Positions 54,701 through 62,418 of a stretch of DNA of 64,000 bases are shown one piece after another. Position numbers and translations under genes: made by a program. The stretch's first letter is position 1. Every line of letters begins with the position of its first letter. The notes beneath the pieces were generated by a model. The model worked only from the letters and a program-made list of their open reading frames with translations. It ran no database searches and was not told where the DNA came from. This DNA is from Kriegella aquimaris. Its GTDB lineage: Bacteria > Bacteroidota > Bacteroidia > Flavobacteriales > Flavobacteriaceae. The stretch covers positions 682,001 through 746,000 of the forward strand of contig NZ_FNGV01000001.1 of the NCBI RefSeq assembly GCF_900103215.1, given 5' to 3'.

Positions 54701-55291
54701 TGTCCACGGTTCATGATGCTCGCCTTCTACCCGCTCCATTAAAACAGTGATATCATCAGCAATCTTATCGTGCACATATGTTTCATCCCATGTCGCAAAC
54801 GCTTCAAATGATTGCATTATCGGATGTGCTTTGTCAACGATATTTGCCGTAAACGTGCCTGTTCCGTGTTCTTTGAACTGCCCTCCTACCAGATTGACAT
54901 ATTCTGGTGCGTCTTTAAAGCAAAAGCTGGAACAGTGCAAGGGAATAAATGCATTACCCTCGGCAACATAATCCATTAATGCCTTTTCTTGCTCAGGATG
55001 GCGATCTTCATGGTTGGCATAAATTATTACTCCATCATACAATTCTAAATTTTTCCTGTTTAAATCTTTTACATTTTCGGTATACGTAATATTAATGCCA
55101 CTTTGTGTCAAAGTGGAAGCCAAAATTGGCATATAAACCCTAGAGTTATGATGCTCTTGAGCGTGCCCTAAGAATAATATCTCAATTCGTCTTGGCTTAT
55201 CATCCTTGTTTTGTTTCTCGGTAGAATTACATCCTATTAACAAAAGACATATCAAAATGGAACGAAAAAAGGTAGTACAAAAAGCGTTCAT
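51782..55291 (-). CDS. ThuA - PVC-type dehydrogenase - cupredoxin fusion lipoprotein
   Basis: A 1169-residue lipoprotein (lipobox ILICLLLIGCNSTEK). Domains in order: ThuA-like (about 30-250; EILFLGHAQEHHNSRVYMP, WTWVKNYGKGKVFYTAYGHD); PVC-type membrane-bound dehydrogenase propeller (about 280-680; FELELFASEPDIINPIAMNW, GRLWVIETVDYPN, DTDGDGKADKVTVFAD); HEAT-like helices (about 680-850); a galactose-binding-like jelly roll (about 860-1010; GIVWFRKSFAI); and a C-terminal azurin/plastocyanin domain with ligands His in FMQHNLVIV and CTFPGHWRIMQG (Cys, His, Met). The CxxCH haem-c motif usual in such fusions is not seen, so electrons would pass through the copper site. First gene of the operon. Confidence 0.9.
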   Translation of the reverse strand: MNAFCTTFFRSILICLLLIGCNSTEKQNKDDKPRRIEILFLGHAQEHHNSRVYMPILASTLTQSGINITYTENVKDLNRKNLELYDGVIIYANHEDRHPEQEKALMDYVAEGNAFIPLHCSSFCFKDAPEYVNLVGGQFKEHGTGTFTANIVDKAHPIMQSFEAFATWDETYVHDKIADDITVLMERVEGEHHEPWTWVKNYGKGKVFYTAYGHDERTWQNPGFQNLVKEGILWAVSDNVKKNWEEFAKSIPKLAYKEMANIPNYEKRDPAPKYQLPLSPEDSKKLIQVPAGFELELFASEPDIINPIAMNWDEKGRLWVIETVDYPNTVRDEKGLGDDKVKILEDTDGDGKADKVTVFADKLNIPTSFTFANGGIIVSQAPHFLFLKDTDDDDKADVREVIIDGWGTFDTHAGPSNLQNGIDNKIYGVLGYSGFKGTIFGTDHEFRQGVYRFDRQMKDFEFLTNTSNNTWGLGITEDNSIFASTANNTHSVFVGIPNAAFEGVEGITIAGSTKIDGHYAMQPITPNIRQVDVFGGFTAAAGHHFYTARDYPKKYWNKVAFVCEPTGGIVHIAKIEKRGAGYVEKDGGNLFAGSDEWVSPVEAKVGPDGSVWVADWYNFIVQHNPTPRADRGGYDAENGKGNAYINPLRDKSRGRIWRVVPKTGVAHDQISVDKNDLSELLSLLSNDNMFWRLTGQRLLVESGNTDVLKELYKLVNNPIVDGEGMNPAALHALWTIEGLNALTLDKEAKNVVAGALYHAASSVRKAAVQMLPKSDQSDEALLKSGVLYDKDSQVQLAVLLYFSERPSSPRIGKSLYNLSLEDNIVNDDWLSKAVYIAASKHATSFIEQFEKSEPVASSTSKVSNQRESKSYNDADWKTMQLPQTIENAGLQMDGIVWFRKSFAISKAMAGKSSSISLGPIDDSDVVYINGKKVGETKQSYDKKRVYTIPSGLLSQGVNIVAVQVEDTGGEGGIYGNKKELFIRQGKNKVSLAGNWKYEVEKDFSKASNNIFENASIAEIFAKTYKGRTASSVELMSDIDDQATVVHIKTVKNEMKYDISEFVVEAGKPVEVVLENVDFMQHNLVIVAPGQKEKVGAAADKMAADPTGAMKNYIPKMDEVLYATALVNPEEKIVLRFTAPDAPGMYPFICTFPGHWRIMQGVMKVVAPNK

Positions 55292-55426
55292 TGTATAGCG
55301 TTATTTAAATCGTCATCAATTTTAGGAAATAATATACCACAAAATGAACTGTATTTCACCCAATACGACCTTTATTATATCATATTTTTAATAAAAAATC
55401 GGTTTAATTGGCATATTAGTGGTTTT

Positions 55427-56344
55427 ATGAATTCAAACCTTTTAAATTTGAGTATTGTAATTAAACTGAAAAATTTGATACATGCTTTAAGAAAATCACC
55501 AATACCTCGAACACATGTTTTCGAAGTTAAGGCTTTGAAAGAAGCCATTTTCGAACCCAATTGGCACTTTCATTCCGAATATCAACTATTTATGGTCCTC
55601 AATGGAACTGGCACCCGCTTTATCGGAGACAACGTCAAGCATTTCAGAAAAGGGGATATCACCTTTACAGGCCCAAATTTGCCGCATCTCTGGCGAAGTG
55701 ACAGCGAGGGCATCCCTTCCGAAAACACTGCTTGGTCGGAAGGAATCGTTGTCTATTTCCACGAGAGTTTTATAGGAACTGATTTACTGGAAAAGGAAGA
55801 AATGATTAAGCTCAAACAACTTTTTAAAAAGAGTTTGAGGGGCATCGATATATATGGCGATACTGCGAAAGGAGTACGAGATATGCTCCAAAATTTACTG
55901 CGCCTACAGGGTTTTGATAGCGTCTTAGAACTTCTAAAGATTTTAAATTGTATTTCGAAAACGACAGAATTCGAGATGTTGGCTAGTCCGGGTTATACAA
56001 ATACATTAAGAGAAGGGGACACTGAACGCATGAACAATGTGTATGCCTATATCATGAAAAATTTTAAAAATAAAATTGTCATCGCAGAATTGGCTTCGTT
56101 GACCAATATGACCCCAACATCGTTCAGTAGGTATTTTAAGGTTCATTCAAACAAAACATTTTCAGATTTCATCAGTGAGATACGTATCGGCCATGCATGC
56201 AAACTACTCATTGAAAAAAGAGTGAATATTTCACAGGCTTGTTACGAAAGTGGCTTTCAAACCATGTCTAATTTTAATCGCCAATTCAAAGCAATTACCA
56301 ACAGAACTCCGGCAGCATATAAGAAGCAATATGCCATGCGCTGA
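55427..56344 (+). CDS. AraC family transcriptional regulator with N-terminal cupin
   Basis: A 305-residue regulator: an N-terminal cupin/AraC-binding domain (about 35-115; HFHSEYQLFMVLNGTGTRF and GDITFTGPNLPHLWRSD), then a C-terminal pair of helix-turn-helix units (about 200-300) with NKIVIAELASLTNMTPTSFS, FSDFISEIRIGHACKLL and the AraC signature ACYESGFQTMSNFNRQFK. It is divergent from the ThuA fusion operon across 135 bp and is therefore the likely sugar-responsive regulator of genes 46761-55291. No operator could be fixed by eye. A later in-frame ATG does not remove any needed domain; the first ATG is kept. Confidence 0.93.
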   Translation: MNSNLLNLSIVIKLKNLIHALRKSPIPRTHVFEVKALKEAIFEPNWHFHSEYQLFMVLNGTGTRFIGDNVKHFRKGDITFTGPNLPHLWRSDSEGIPSENTAWSEGIVVYFHESFIGTDLLEKEEMIKLKQLFKKSLRGIDIYGDTAKGVRDMLQNLLRLQGFDSVLELLKILNCISKTTEFEMLASPGYTNTLREGDTERMNNVYAYIMKNFKNKIVIAELASLTNMTPTSFSRYFKVHSNKTFSDFISEIRIGHACKLLIEKRVNISQACYESGFQTMSNFNRQFKAITNRTPAAYKKQYAMR

Positions 56345-56500
56345 TAAGGCTACAAAAATCTCATTTATCCTCGAGATAAAAAGAATTAACTTTGCCCAGA
56401 TTATTTTTACAAAATTATTTGGGATATTGTCAAATTAGGCATAGAAAGCAATACTCCCCATTGATTTATGAATTATATTCTGTCATAAACCTGTAATTGA

Positions 56501-57241
56501 ATGTTCGGTATCTTTAATAAGAAGAAGTTTTTAGTTGATTTTTTGGAAGGCTTAGTTGATATACATAACCATATTCTTCCGGGTATTGATGATGGGGCCA
56601 AGACGGTAGAGGAGTCATTGGAATTGATTAAAAATTTTTCGGATTTTGGCATTCGAAATTTTATTGCCACTCCACATATAATGCATAATTATTATCCTAA
56701 TGACGCAAATACGATCAATACATCTCTGACCTTGCTAAAAAACGGTCTTTTGATGAACGAAGTCAAGGATGTATGTGTCAAAGCCGCTGCTGAGCATATG
56801 ATAGATGCAAATTTTGAAACTATTTTAGAAAACAGAGGGATTATGCCCTTGGAAAAAAACTATCTCTTAATTGAAATGTCATACTTACAGGCATCAATCA
56901 ATTTTGATGATGCCATTCAAAAAATAGCATCACATAGATATTTTCCCATACTTGCCCATCCTGAAAGATATGTTTATTTACATAATCGGATGGGCAAATA
57001 TAGAAAGTATAAAGAAAAAGGTATCCTTTTTCAATTGAACCTATTATCCTTAAGCGAATTTTACGGCAAAAATGTGCAGCAAGCCGCTTTCAAACTTTTA
57101 GAGGAAGGTCTTATAGATTATGTAGCATCGGATGTACATAATATGAATCAACTTCAAAACCTCAAAGAAATTAGAATTACGCCTAAAATGCTTGACAAAT
57201 TAATGCCAGTCATTGAAAGAACTATATACAACTTCAGTTAA
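56501..57241 (+). CDS. Tyrosine-protein phosphatase, CpsB/YwqE PHP family
   Basis: A 246-residue PHP-fold phosphatase. The metal site is LVDIHNHILPGIDDGAKTVE (H-x-H and D-D) near residue 20; further ligands are in FIATPHIMHNYYPN, AAAEHMID and the late block ILAHPERY and YVASDVHNM. It dephosphorylates the tyrosine tail of Wzc-type kinases and so controls polysaccharide chain length and export. The gene is convergent with wzc, and their stop codons overlap in the palindrome TTAA (57238-57241). The first residues (MFGIFNKKKFLVDFLEGL) are a basic/hydrophobic start typical of flavobacterial members. Confidence 0.94.
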   Translation: MFGIFNKKKFLVDFLEGLVDIHNHILPGIDDGAKTVEESLELIKNFSDFGIRNFIATPHIMHNYYPNDANTINTSLTLLKNGLLMNEVKDVCVKAAAEHMIDANFETILENRGIMPLEKNYLLIEMSYLQASINFDDAIQKIASHRYFPILAHPERYVYLHNRMGKYRKYKEKGILFQLNLLSLSEFYGKNVQQAAFKLLEEGLIDYVASDVHNMNQLQNLKEIRITPKMLDKLMPVIERTIYNFS

Positions 57242-59616
57242 AACTTCCACCATTTCTTAGTGGTCTTGCCATATCCGTAGCCATATTTACCACCATAACC
57301 TAGGTTGGATTCTTTTACGTCATTTACTACAAAAGAAAGTCCTTTCAATTTGCCTTCTTCCCTTAACTTCATAGGAAAGTCAACTACTTTTGATTCTGTA
57401 ACCCCAGCTCTTGTTACGTAAATAATATGATCGGCATATGCACTGATTAATAAGGTATCGGTGACCACCATAAGTGGGGCAGTATCGACCACTACATAAT
57501 CATATTGACCAGAGACCTCTTCAATAAGTTCTTTAACCCTATCACTCATCAACAATTCTGATGGGTTAGGCGGAATCTTTCCTGAATAAATAACGTCAAT
57601 AGTATTTGTGTTAACAAGCATAGGATTGATAATATCTTTGACCGATAAAGAATCATCGTAAAGAAACTCCGTCAAACCAATATCACCATTTCTATTAGTC
57701 TTATTAAGCCTATCAACTTCTGTACTTGAGAAAAAGTTATATAACTTAGGATTCCTAATATCTGCTCCGATCAACAATACTTTTTTGTGTGTATTGGCGA
57801 AAATTATGGCCAGATTTGAAGCTAAGAAAGTTTTTCCTTCCCCAGGGACACTAGAAGTAACATAAATAACATTATTTCTACCCGAACTCTTGGTTTTAAT
57901 CAAATAATCAAGATTGGTCCTTAAAATACGGAGCGACTCACCCAGCACCGATCTATCGTCCTTACGAACCATTTGACTATCTTTTTTCGACAATCTTGGA
58001 AGTTCAGCTAGTACTGGTATCTCATTATTAATCAATTTTTCTAATCCATTCTTACTATGTATTTTATTATCTAGAAGATCATTACCATAGATTACTGAAA
58101 ACGGCAATAATAGTCCTAAAATCATTGATGCTAAATAAATCAACGATTTTTTAGGGGTGACAGGTGTAATTCCTTCTTGATAAGCATTATCTACGACTTT
58201 AGACTTAGCTGGGCTTGAGGCGGCAGCTATCTGAGACTCTTCCCTTTTCTGTAATAAATACAGGTATAAAGATTCTGTAGTTTGTTGTTGTCTAGTTATG
58301 TCTGTAAGTTCTCTCTGATTTTTAGGCGCCGAATATCGAATAGAATTCATGCGCGATAGTTGCCCCGACAAGTTGTTAACTTGCTGACCAAGATTTCTTT
58401 CCATACCGGCCAAACTAGACGTCATGGTTTGCTTGAGACCATCAAGTTCATTATCTAAACTAACGATCATGGGGTTCTGCGCATCGGCACTTTGCAACAA
58501 ACGCTCTCTTGTCGCAACCAATTCGTTATATTTAGCCGTCGTTTGAGCTATAGTGGGATCGTTTAGACCGATATTACTAGGCAACCGCTCATAACCACTT
58601 TCATTTGAAACAAATTCCTTCACACCTGAAGCTATGTTTAGCTGCATTCTAGCATTATCAAGCTCTTGTCGGCTAGCGGTACCAACGTTCATGGCCAAGT
58701 TCGCCTCACTTGCAATATCGGTAATACCTTTGCTACTCTTAAAATCTTCAGCGTCTTGATCTACAGATGATAAGTCTGTGGAAATTTCATTTATACGCTC
58801 ATCAATAAACGTTGATGTCTTGTCCGCTACCATTTGTTTGTCTTCGATGGCATTTTGATTGTACGTATAAATTAAGTAATCAATGATATCAATAGCTTTT
58901 TCCTTAATTGGATCGTTCAATGAGATATTAATTATATTCGAAAAATCATCAGCCGGAGAAACTATTATTTTCTGTTGATAACTTTCGGCCACCATAAAAA
59001 GAGGCTTCAGTTCGACCTTCAACTTTCTATTCATATATCCATCAAAATAGGGAAGGTTGGGTGTAATTATAATATCTCCTACCTTAGTGGGAATACTTTT
59101 TCCGTAAGAAAATATTTTTAACGGACTATCTTCTTCTTCACTAAACCCGAAAGTTGTCGCCGTGGAAAGTTCTATAAAAAATTCAAATTTTGAAGCATTG
59201 ATTACAGAATCATTTGCTATAAAATTAATATTAAAAGGTCGGTTATTATAAAGCTCAGAATCTTTCACATTGCCAAGCGCAATAACTTTCACATTAAGTT
59301 TCAGGTCTTTGACTACCTCGATGAAATTAGACCTTGAGTTAAGGATTTCTATTTCATCTTCAACCTTATTTTTAGGTGCCCCTAGAATATTTAAATCTGA
59401 AAATGCAGAAAGTTCAGATCCGGAATTTTTATCTTCTAAAATCTGTATTTTGGCTTTAGCCGCATATTCAGGAGTTGTATACCTAATATAAAGAAAGGCA
59501 AGAACAAGCGCAAACAGTACTGATAATACAAACCATTTCCACTGCTTCGTATATGTTGTAATGATATCTTTTAAATCGATCTCATTATTAGAGAAACTCT
59601 GTGAATTTAAAGCCAT
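57238..59616 (-). CDS. Polysaccharide biosynthesis tyrosine autokinase (Wzc-like)
   Basis: A 792-residue bacterial tyrosine kinase fused to a Wzz chain-length regulator. Membrane segments: WKWFVLSVLFALVLAFLYIR (about 30-50) and LIYLASMILGLLLPFSVIY (about 500-518). Between them are a Wzz domain and a long coiled-coil periplasmic region, with the GNVR domain near PKNQRELTDITRQQQTTES. The BY-kinase domain carries Walker A SSVPGEGKTF, Walker A' VLLIGADIRNPKLY and Walker B YDYVVVDTAPL. The Tyr/Gly-rich tail NLGYGGKYGYGYGKTTKK holds the autophosphorylation sites. It controls capsule/EPS export with Wza, whose gene is 35 bp upstream. Confidence 0.96.
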   Translation of the reverse strand: MALNSQSFSNNEIDLKDIITTYTKQWKWFVLSVLFALVLAFLYIRYTTPEYAAKAKIQILEDKNSGSELSAFSDLNILGAPKNKVEDEIEILNSRSNFIEVVKDLKLNVKVIALGNVKDSELYNNRPFNINFIANDSVINASKFEFFIELSTATTFGFSEEEDSPLKIFSYGKSIPTKVGDIIITPNLPYFDGYMNRKLKVELKPLFMVAESYQQKIIVSPADDFSNIINISLNDPIKEKAIDIIDYLIYTYNQNAIEDKQMVADKTSTFIDERINEISTDLSSVDQDAEDFKSSKGITDIASEANLAMNVGTASRQELDNARMQLNIASGVKEFVSNESGYERLPSNIGLNDPTIAQTTAKYNELVATRERLLQSADAQNPMIVSLDNELDGLKQTMTSSLAGMERNLGQQVNNLSGQLSRMNSIRYSAPKNQRELTDITRQQQTTESLYLYLLQKREESQIAAASSPAKSKVVDNAYQEGITPVTPKKSLIYLASMILGLLLPFSVIYGNDLLDNKIHSKNGLEKLINNEIPVLAELPRLSKKDSQMVRKDDRSVLGESLRILRTNLDYLIKTKSSGRNNVIYVTSSVPGEGKTFLASNLAIIFANTHKKVLLIGADIRNPKLYNFFSSTEVDRLNKTNRNGDIGLTEFLYDDSLSVKDIINPMLVNTNTIDVIYSGKIPPNPSELLMSDRVKELIEEVSGQYDYVVVDTAPLMVVTDTLLISAYADHIIYVTRAGVTESKVVDFPMKLREEGKLKGLSFVVNDVKESNLGYGGKYGYGYGKTTKKWWKF

Positions 59617-59651
59617 TCGAACAATTTATAATTATAAAATTATTATGTTTT

Positions 59652-60431
59652 TTAATTTCTTGTAATAATCAATACGGTAGATGTAATCAAAATAGAAGCT
59701 ATAGTGACCCATATTGAAGCCCGATTATCCAGAGCTGAAGCTGTAACAGCAGACTGGTTAGGTTCAATATAAACTACATCATTTTGTGTAAGATAATAAA
59801 CCGGAGAGTTCAAAGCCTCTTTTTTAGTAAGGTCGATTCGGGTATAGACTTTTGTACCGTTAAAATCCCTTATAACCATTACATTTTCCCGCATACCTTT
59901 AATAGTTAAATCGTTTGCAAGACCAAGAGCTTCGAGAATTGTTATCTGTTCGCCGTTTACAGGATAAGTACCGGGTCTATTTACTTCACCTAGAACAGTT
60001 ACAGTAAAGTTCTTAAGCCTAATATTGATAATAGGATCTTTTAAATAAGGTGCCAGTTTATCTTTCAACAACGCTTTGGTCTCTTCTGGAGAGAGTCCGG
60101 CTATTTTGAGACTGCCAATAACGGGGAAATCGATTTCTCCATTCTTGTCAATAATATAATCCACTTGTTCGGGTCGAATCCCACCTTCCGCAGCACCTTT
60201 ATAAAGGTTAAAAGGCTGGCTAGCAACTGGATCATAGGTAGATACAACGATATTTACCACATCATCTATCTTAAACTTGTTGGTGTGTGAATTATCACTT
60301 ACCATAGTTTCAAAACTGCTCGCATTTTGAAAGTATACCACGTCTTTTTTAGACGCACATGATGAAAGCAAAATAGTAGAAGTTAATAAAACAAGTGCAA
60401 TAAACTTTATAGGGTGTTTTTGAAAAGCCAT
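59652..60431 (-). CDS. Polysaccharide export lipoprotein (Wza-like)
   Basis: A 259-residue outer-membrane export protein. The lipobox STILLSSCASKK gives the lipidated Cys. The Poly_export (PES) domain is about residues 45-140, with FKIDDVVNIVVSTYDP and IIDKNGEIDFPVIGSLKI; an SLBB domain follows (about 145-215) with TVLGEVNRPGTYPVNGEQ and ILEALGLANDL. The C-terminal hydrophobic segment (WVTIASILITSTVLIITR) corresponds to the membrane-spanning helix of Wza-type channels. It provides the export channel for a capsule or exopolysaccharide with the Wzc kinase gene just downstream. It is shorter than E. coli Wza (379), as usual for flavobacteria. Confidence 0.94.
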   Translation of the reverse strand: MAFQKHPIKFIALVLLTSTILLSSCASKKDVVYFQNASSFETMVSDNSHTNKFKIDDVVNIVVSTYDPVASQPFNLYKGAAEGGIRPEQVDYIIDKNGEIDFPVIGSLKIAGLSPEETKALLKDKLAPYLKDPIINIRLKNFTVTVLGEVNRPGTYPVNGEQITILEALGLANDLTIKGMRENVMVIRDFNGTKVYTRIDLTKKEALNSPVYYLTQNDVVYIEPNQSAVTASALDNRASIWVTIASILITSTVLIITRN

Positions 60432-60480
60432 AATAATTTATAGTTAGGTGTTTATTTTAAAATGCAAGATTAGTGAAAAA

Positions 60481-62418
60481 TTATGATTGTACCACTTTTA
60501 AAGTGGCTTTATCCCTACTCGTAGAGGTGTCCTTTTTATCTAGTTCGCAAAGCTCAGAATTGTTGGAAACATATTCAGGCACAATTTTTTTCATCAGTTT
60601 GACGGTGTTCCCACTGAAGAACATATTGGTAATACACAGTTCGTCAATTTGAGACCTAACCGTTGTATAATCAAGCTCCCGTACTTTACTTATTTTGATT
60701 TTCTTATGATAGGTAGGTAAGGTATTCTCTCCATTGGCCAATAACTCTTCATAAAGCTTTTCGCCCGGTCTTAGCCCGGTAATTTTAATATCGATATCAT
60801 CGGGGAAACTCAAGCCTGATAGCTTAATCATGTTTCTGGCCAAATCATAAATCTTGACCGATTCACCCATGTCGAATATAAATATCTCGCCACCTTCTCC
60901 CATCGCACCTGCCTCCAATACAAGTTGAGAAGCTTCGGGTATCGTCATAAAATACCTTGTAACTTCACTATGGGTAACGGTAATTGGCCCTCCCATTTCA
61001 ATTTGTTTGCGGAATAAAGGAATAACGGAACCATTGGACCCCAAAACGTTGCCAAAACGAGTTGTTATGAATTTTGTTTTCTTTTCTTGCTCCATGCAAC
61101 TAATGTACATCTCCGCGATTCGTTTGCTGGCACCCATAACGTTGGAAGGGTTCACTGCCTTATCAGTTGAAATGAATACAAATTTTTCAACGCCATAACT
61201 CATCGAAAGATCTACAATCGTCTTGGTTCCGGCAATATTGATCTTTATGGCTTCGTAAGAATTATATTCCATTAGAGGAACATGCTTATAGGCCGCAGCA
61301 TGGAAAACCATATCAGGTTTGTGTTGCTGAAAAATATCATTTAGACGATTCTTATCGCGAATGTCTCCAACTATCGGAACAAAATTAAAATACCCATTCT
61401 GTTTTAGTTCTTGCTGTAGATCATAAAGTGCAGATTCTGCCTGATCAATAATAATTAATGATTTATAGGTGTAACCGCATATTTGTCGTACAATTTCGCT
61501 ACCTATCGAGCCTGCGCCACCGGTCACCAGAATAACCTTGTTTGCTAGCTCTTTTTCAATTTTATCATTTTTAATGCTAATTGGCGCACGATCCAATAAA
61601 TCTTCAATCTGAACCTGCTTTATCTGAGAGGCTTTCAATTCACCATTTATCCAATCTTCTACCGGTGGTACAATCTTCACCTGAACGGGGAAATCGACCA
61701 AGCCTTCAACCAAAAGTCTCAGTTCTTTTTGTCCGATATTCTGAATGGAAAAGATGACTTCCGAAATACTTTTCTTTATTAAAAAATCCTCGGTTAAAAC
61801 ATCTTTGTGATATACCGTAACCCCATTGATTTGCTTTCCCACCTTTTGGTTGTCTCCATCAATGTAGCCCACAACCCTCACTCTGCTTTTTGAGTGGTTG
61901 GTCAATGCACTATGGGTCAATATTCCCGATTCACCGGCGCCATATATCAACACATTCTTTACTACCTTCAAATCTCCAACCAAATAACTAGTGTATAATG
62001 CTTTAAATACATACCTAGAGGCGGTAAGACCTATGAAACCCAAAAGACTATGTATAATTATAATACTACTTGGAATGGTGAAATTTTCAAATAAATCCCA
62101 TTGCCGATTTATCAAGACCACCGTAATGGCCAAGATACTTGACAAGCATATAGCGTTAAATATGTTGTACACATCGCGGACCCCCGTATGCCGAACAACA
62201 CCTTTATAGGAACCAATAATAAGAAAAGAAATCATTGAAATAAAGGCAACAACGGGCAATTGAAAGATTAACTTGTCGACTTCAAAGTCAAAAGTCAAAT
62301 TAAATCTAATACAATAGGCCAGAAAAAAAGAAAAACTTACAATAGCTACATCGATTGCCAAAACAAGCCACTTAGAGGCATACCGATGTGCATTATGGGT
62401 TAGGTAGTTCTGTATCAT
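60481..62418 (-). CDS. Membrane-bound nucleotide-sugar 4,6-dehydratase (CapD/PglF-like)
   Basis: A 645-residue protein: four N-terminal membrane segments (about 15-130, e.g. WLVLAIDVAIVSFSFFLAYC), a first Rossmann domain (about 145-270; VLIYGAGESGILTHSAL), then the catalytic SDR domain with TGGAGSIGSEIVRQ (NAD binding) and FISTDKAVNPSNVMGASKR, where Thr-Asp-Lys and Met...Lys form the PglF/FlaA1-type active site in place of Tyr-xxx-Lys. It makes the 4-keto-6-deoxy form of UDP-GlcNAc. Its ATG overlaps the aminotransferase stop by four bases (ATGA), indicating coupled translation and consecutive steps. The C-terminal tail (SNNSELCELDKKDTSTSRD) is family-variable. Confidence 0.94.
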   Translation of the reverse strand: MIQNYLTHNAHRYASKWLVLAIDVAIVSFSFFLAYCIRFNLTFDFEVDKLIFQLPVVAFISMISFLIIGSYKGVVRHTGVRDVYNIFNAICLSSILAITVVLINRQWDLFENFTIPSSIIIIHSLLGFIGLTASRYVFKALYTSYLVGDLKVVKNVLIYGAGESGILTHSALTNHSKSRVRVVGYIDGDNQKVGKQINGVTVYHKDVLTEDFLIKKSISEVIFSIQNIGQKELRLLVEGLVDFPVQVKIVPPVEDWINGELKASQIKQVQIEDLLDRAPISIKNDKIEKELANKVILVTGGAGSIGSEIVRQICGYTYKSLIIIDQAESALYDLQQELKQNGYFNFVPIVGDIRDKNRLNDIFQQHKPDMVFHAAAYKHVPLMEYNSYEAIKINIAGTKTIVDLSMSYGVEKFVFISTDKAVNPSNVMGASKRIAEMYISCMEQEKKTKFITTRFGNVLGSNGSVIPLFRKQIEMGGPITVTHSEVTRYFMTIPEASQLVLEAGAMGEGGEIFIFDMGESVKIYDLARNMIKLSGLSFPDDIDIKITGLRPGEKLYEELLANGENTLPTYHKKIKISKVRELDYTTVRSQIDELCITNMFFSGNTVKLMKKIVPEYVSNNSELCELDKKDTSTSRDKATLKVVQS

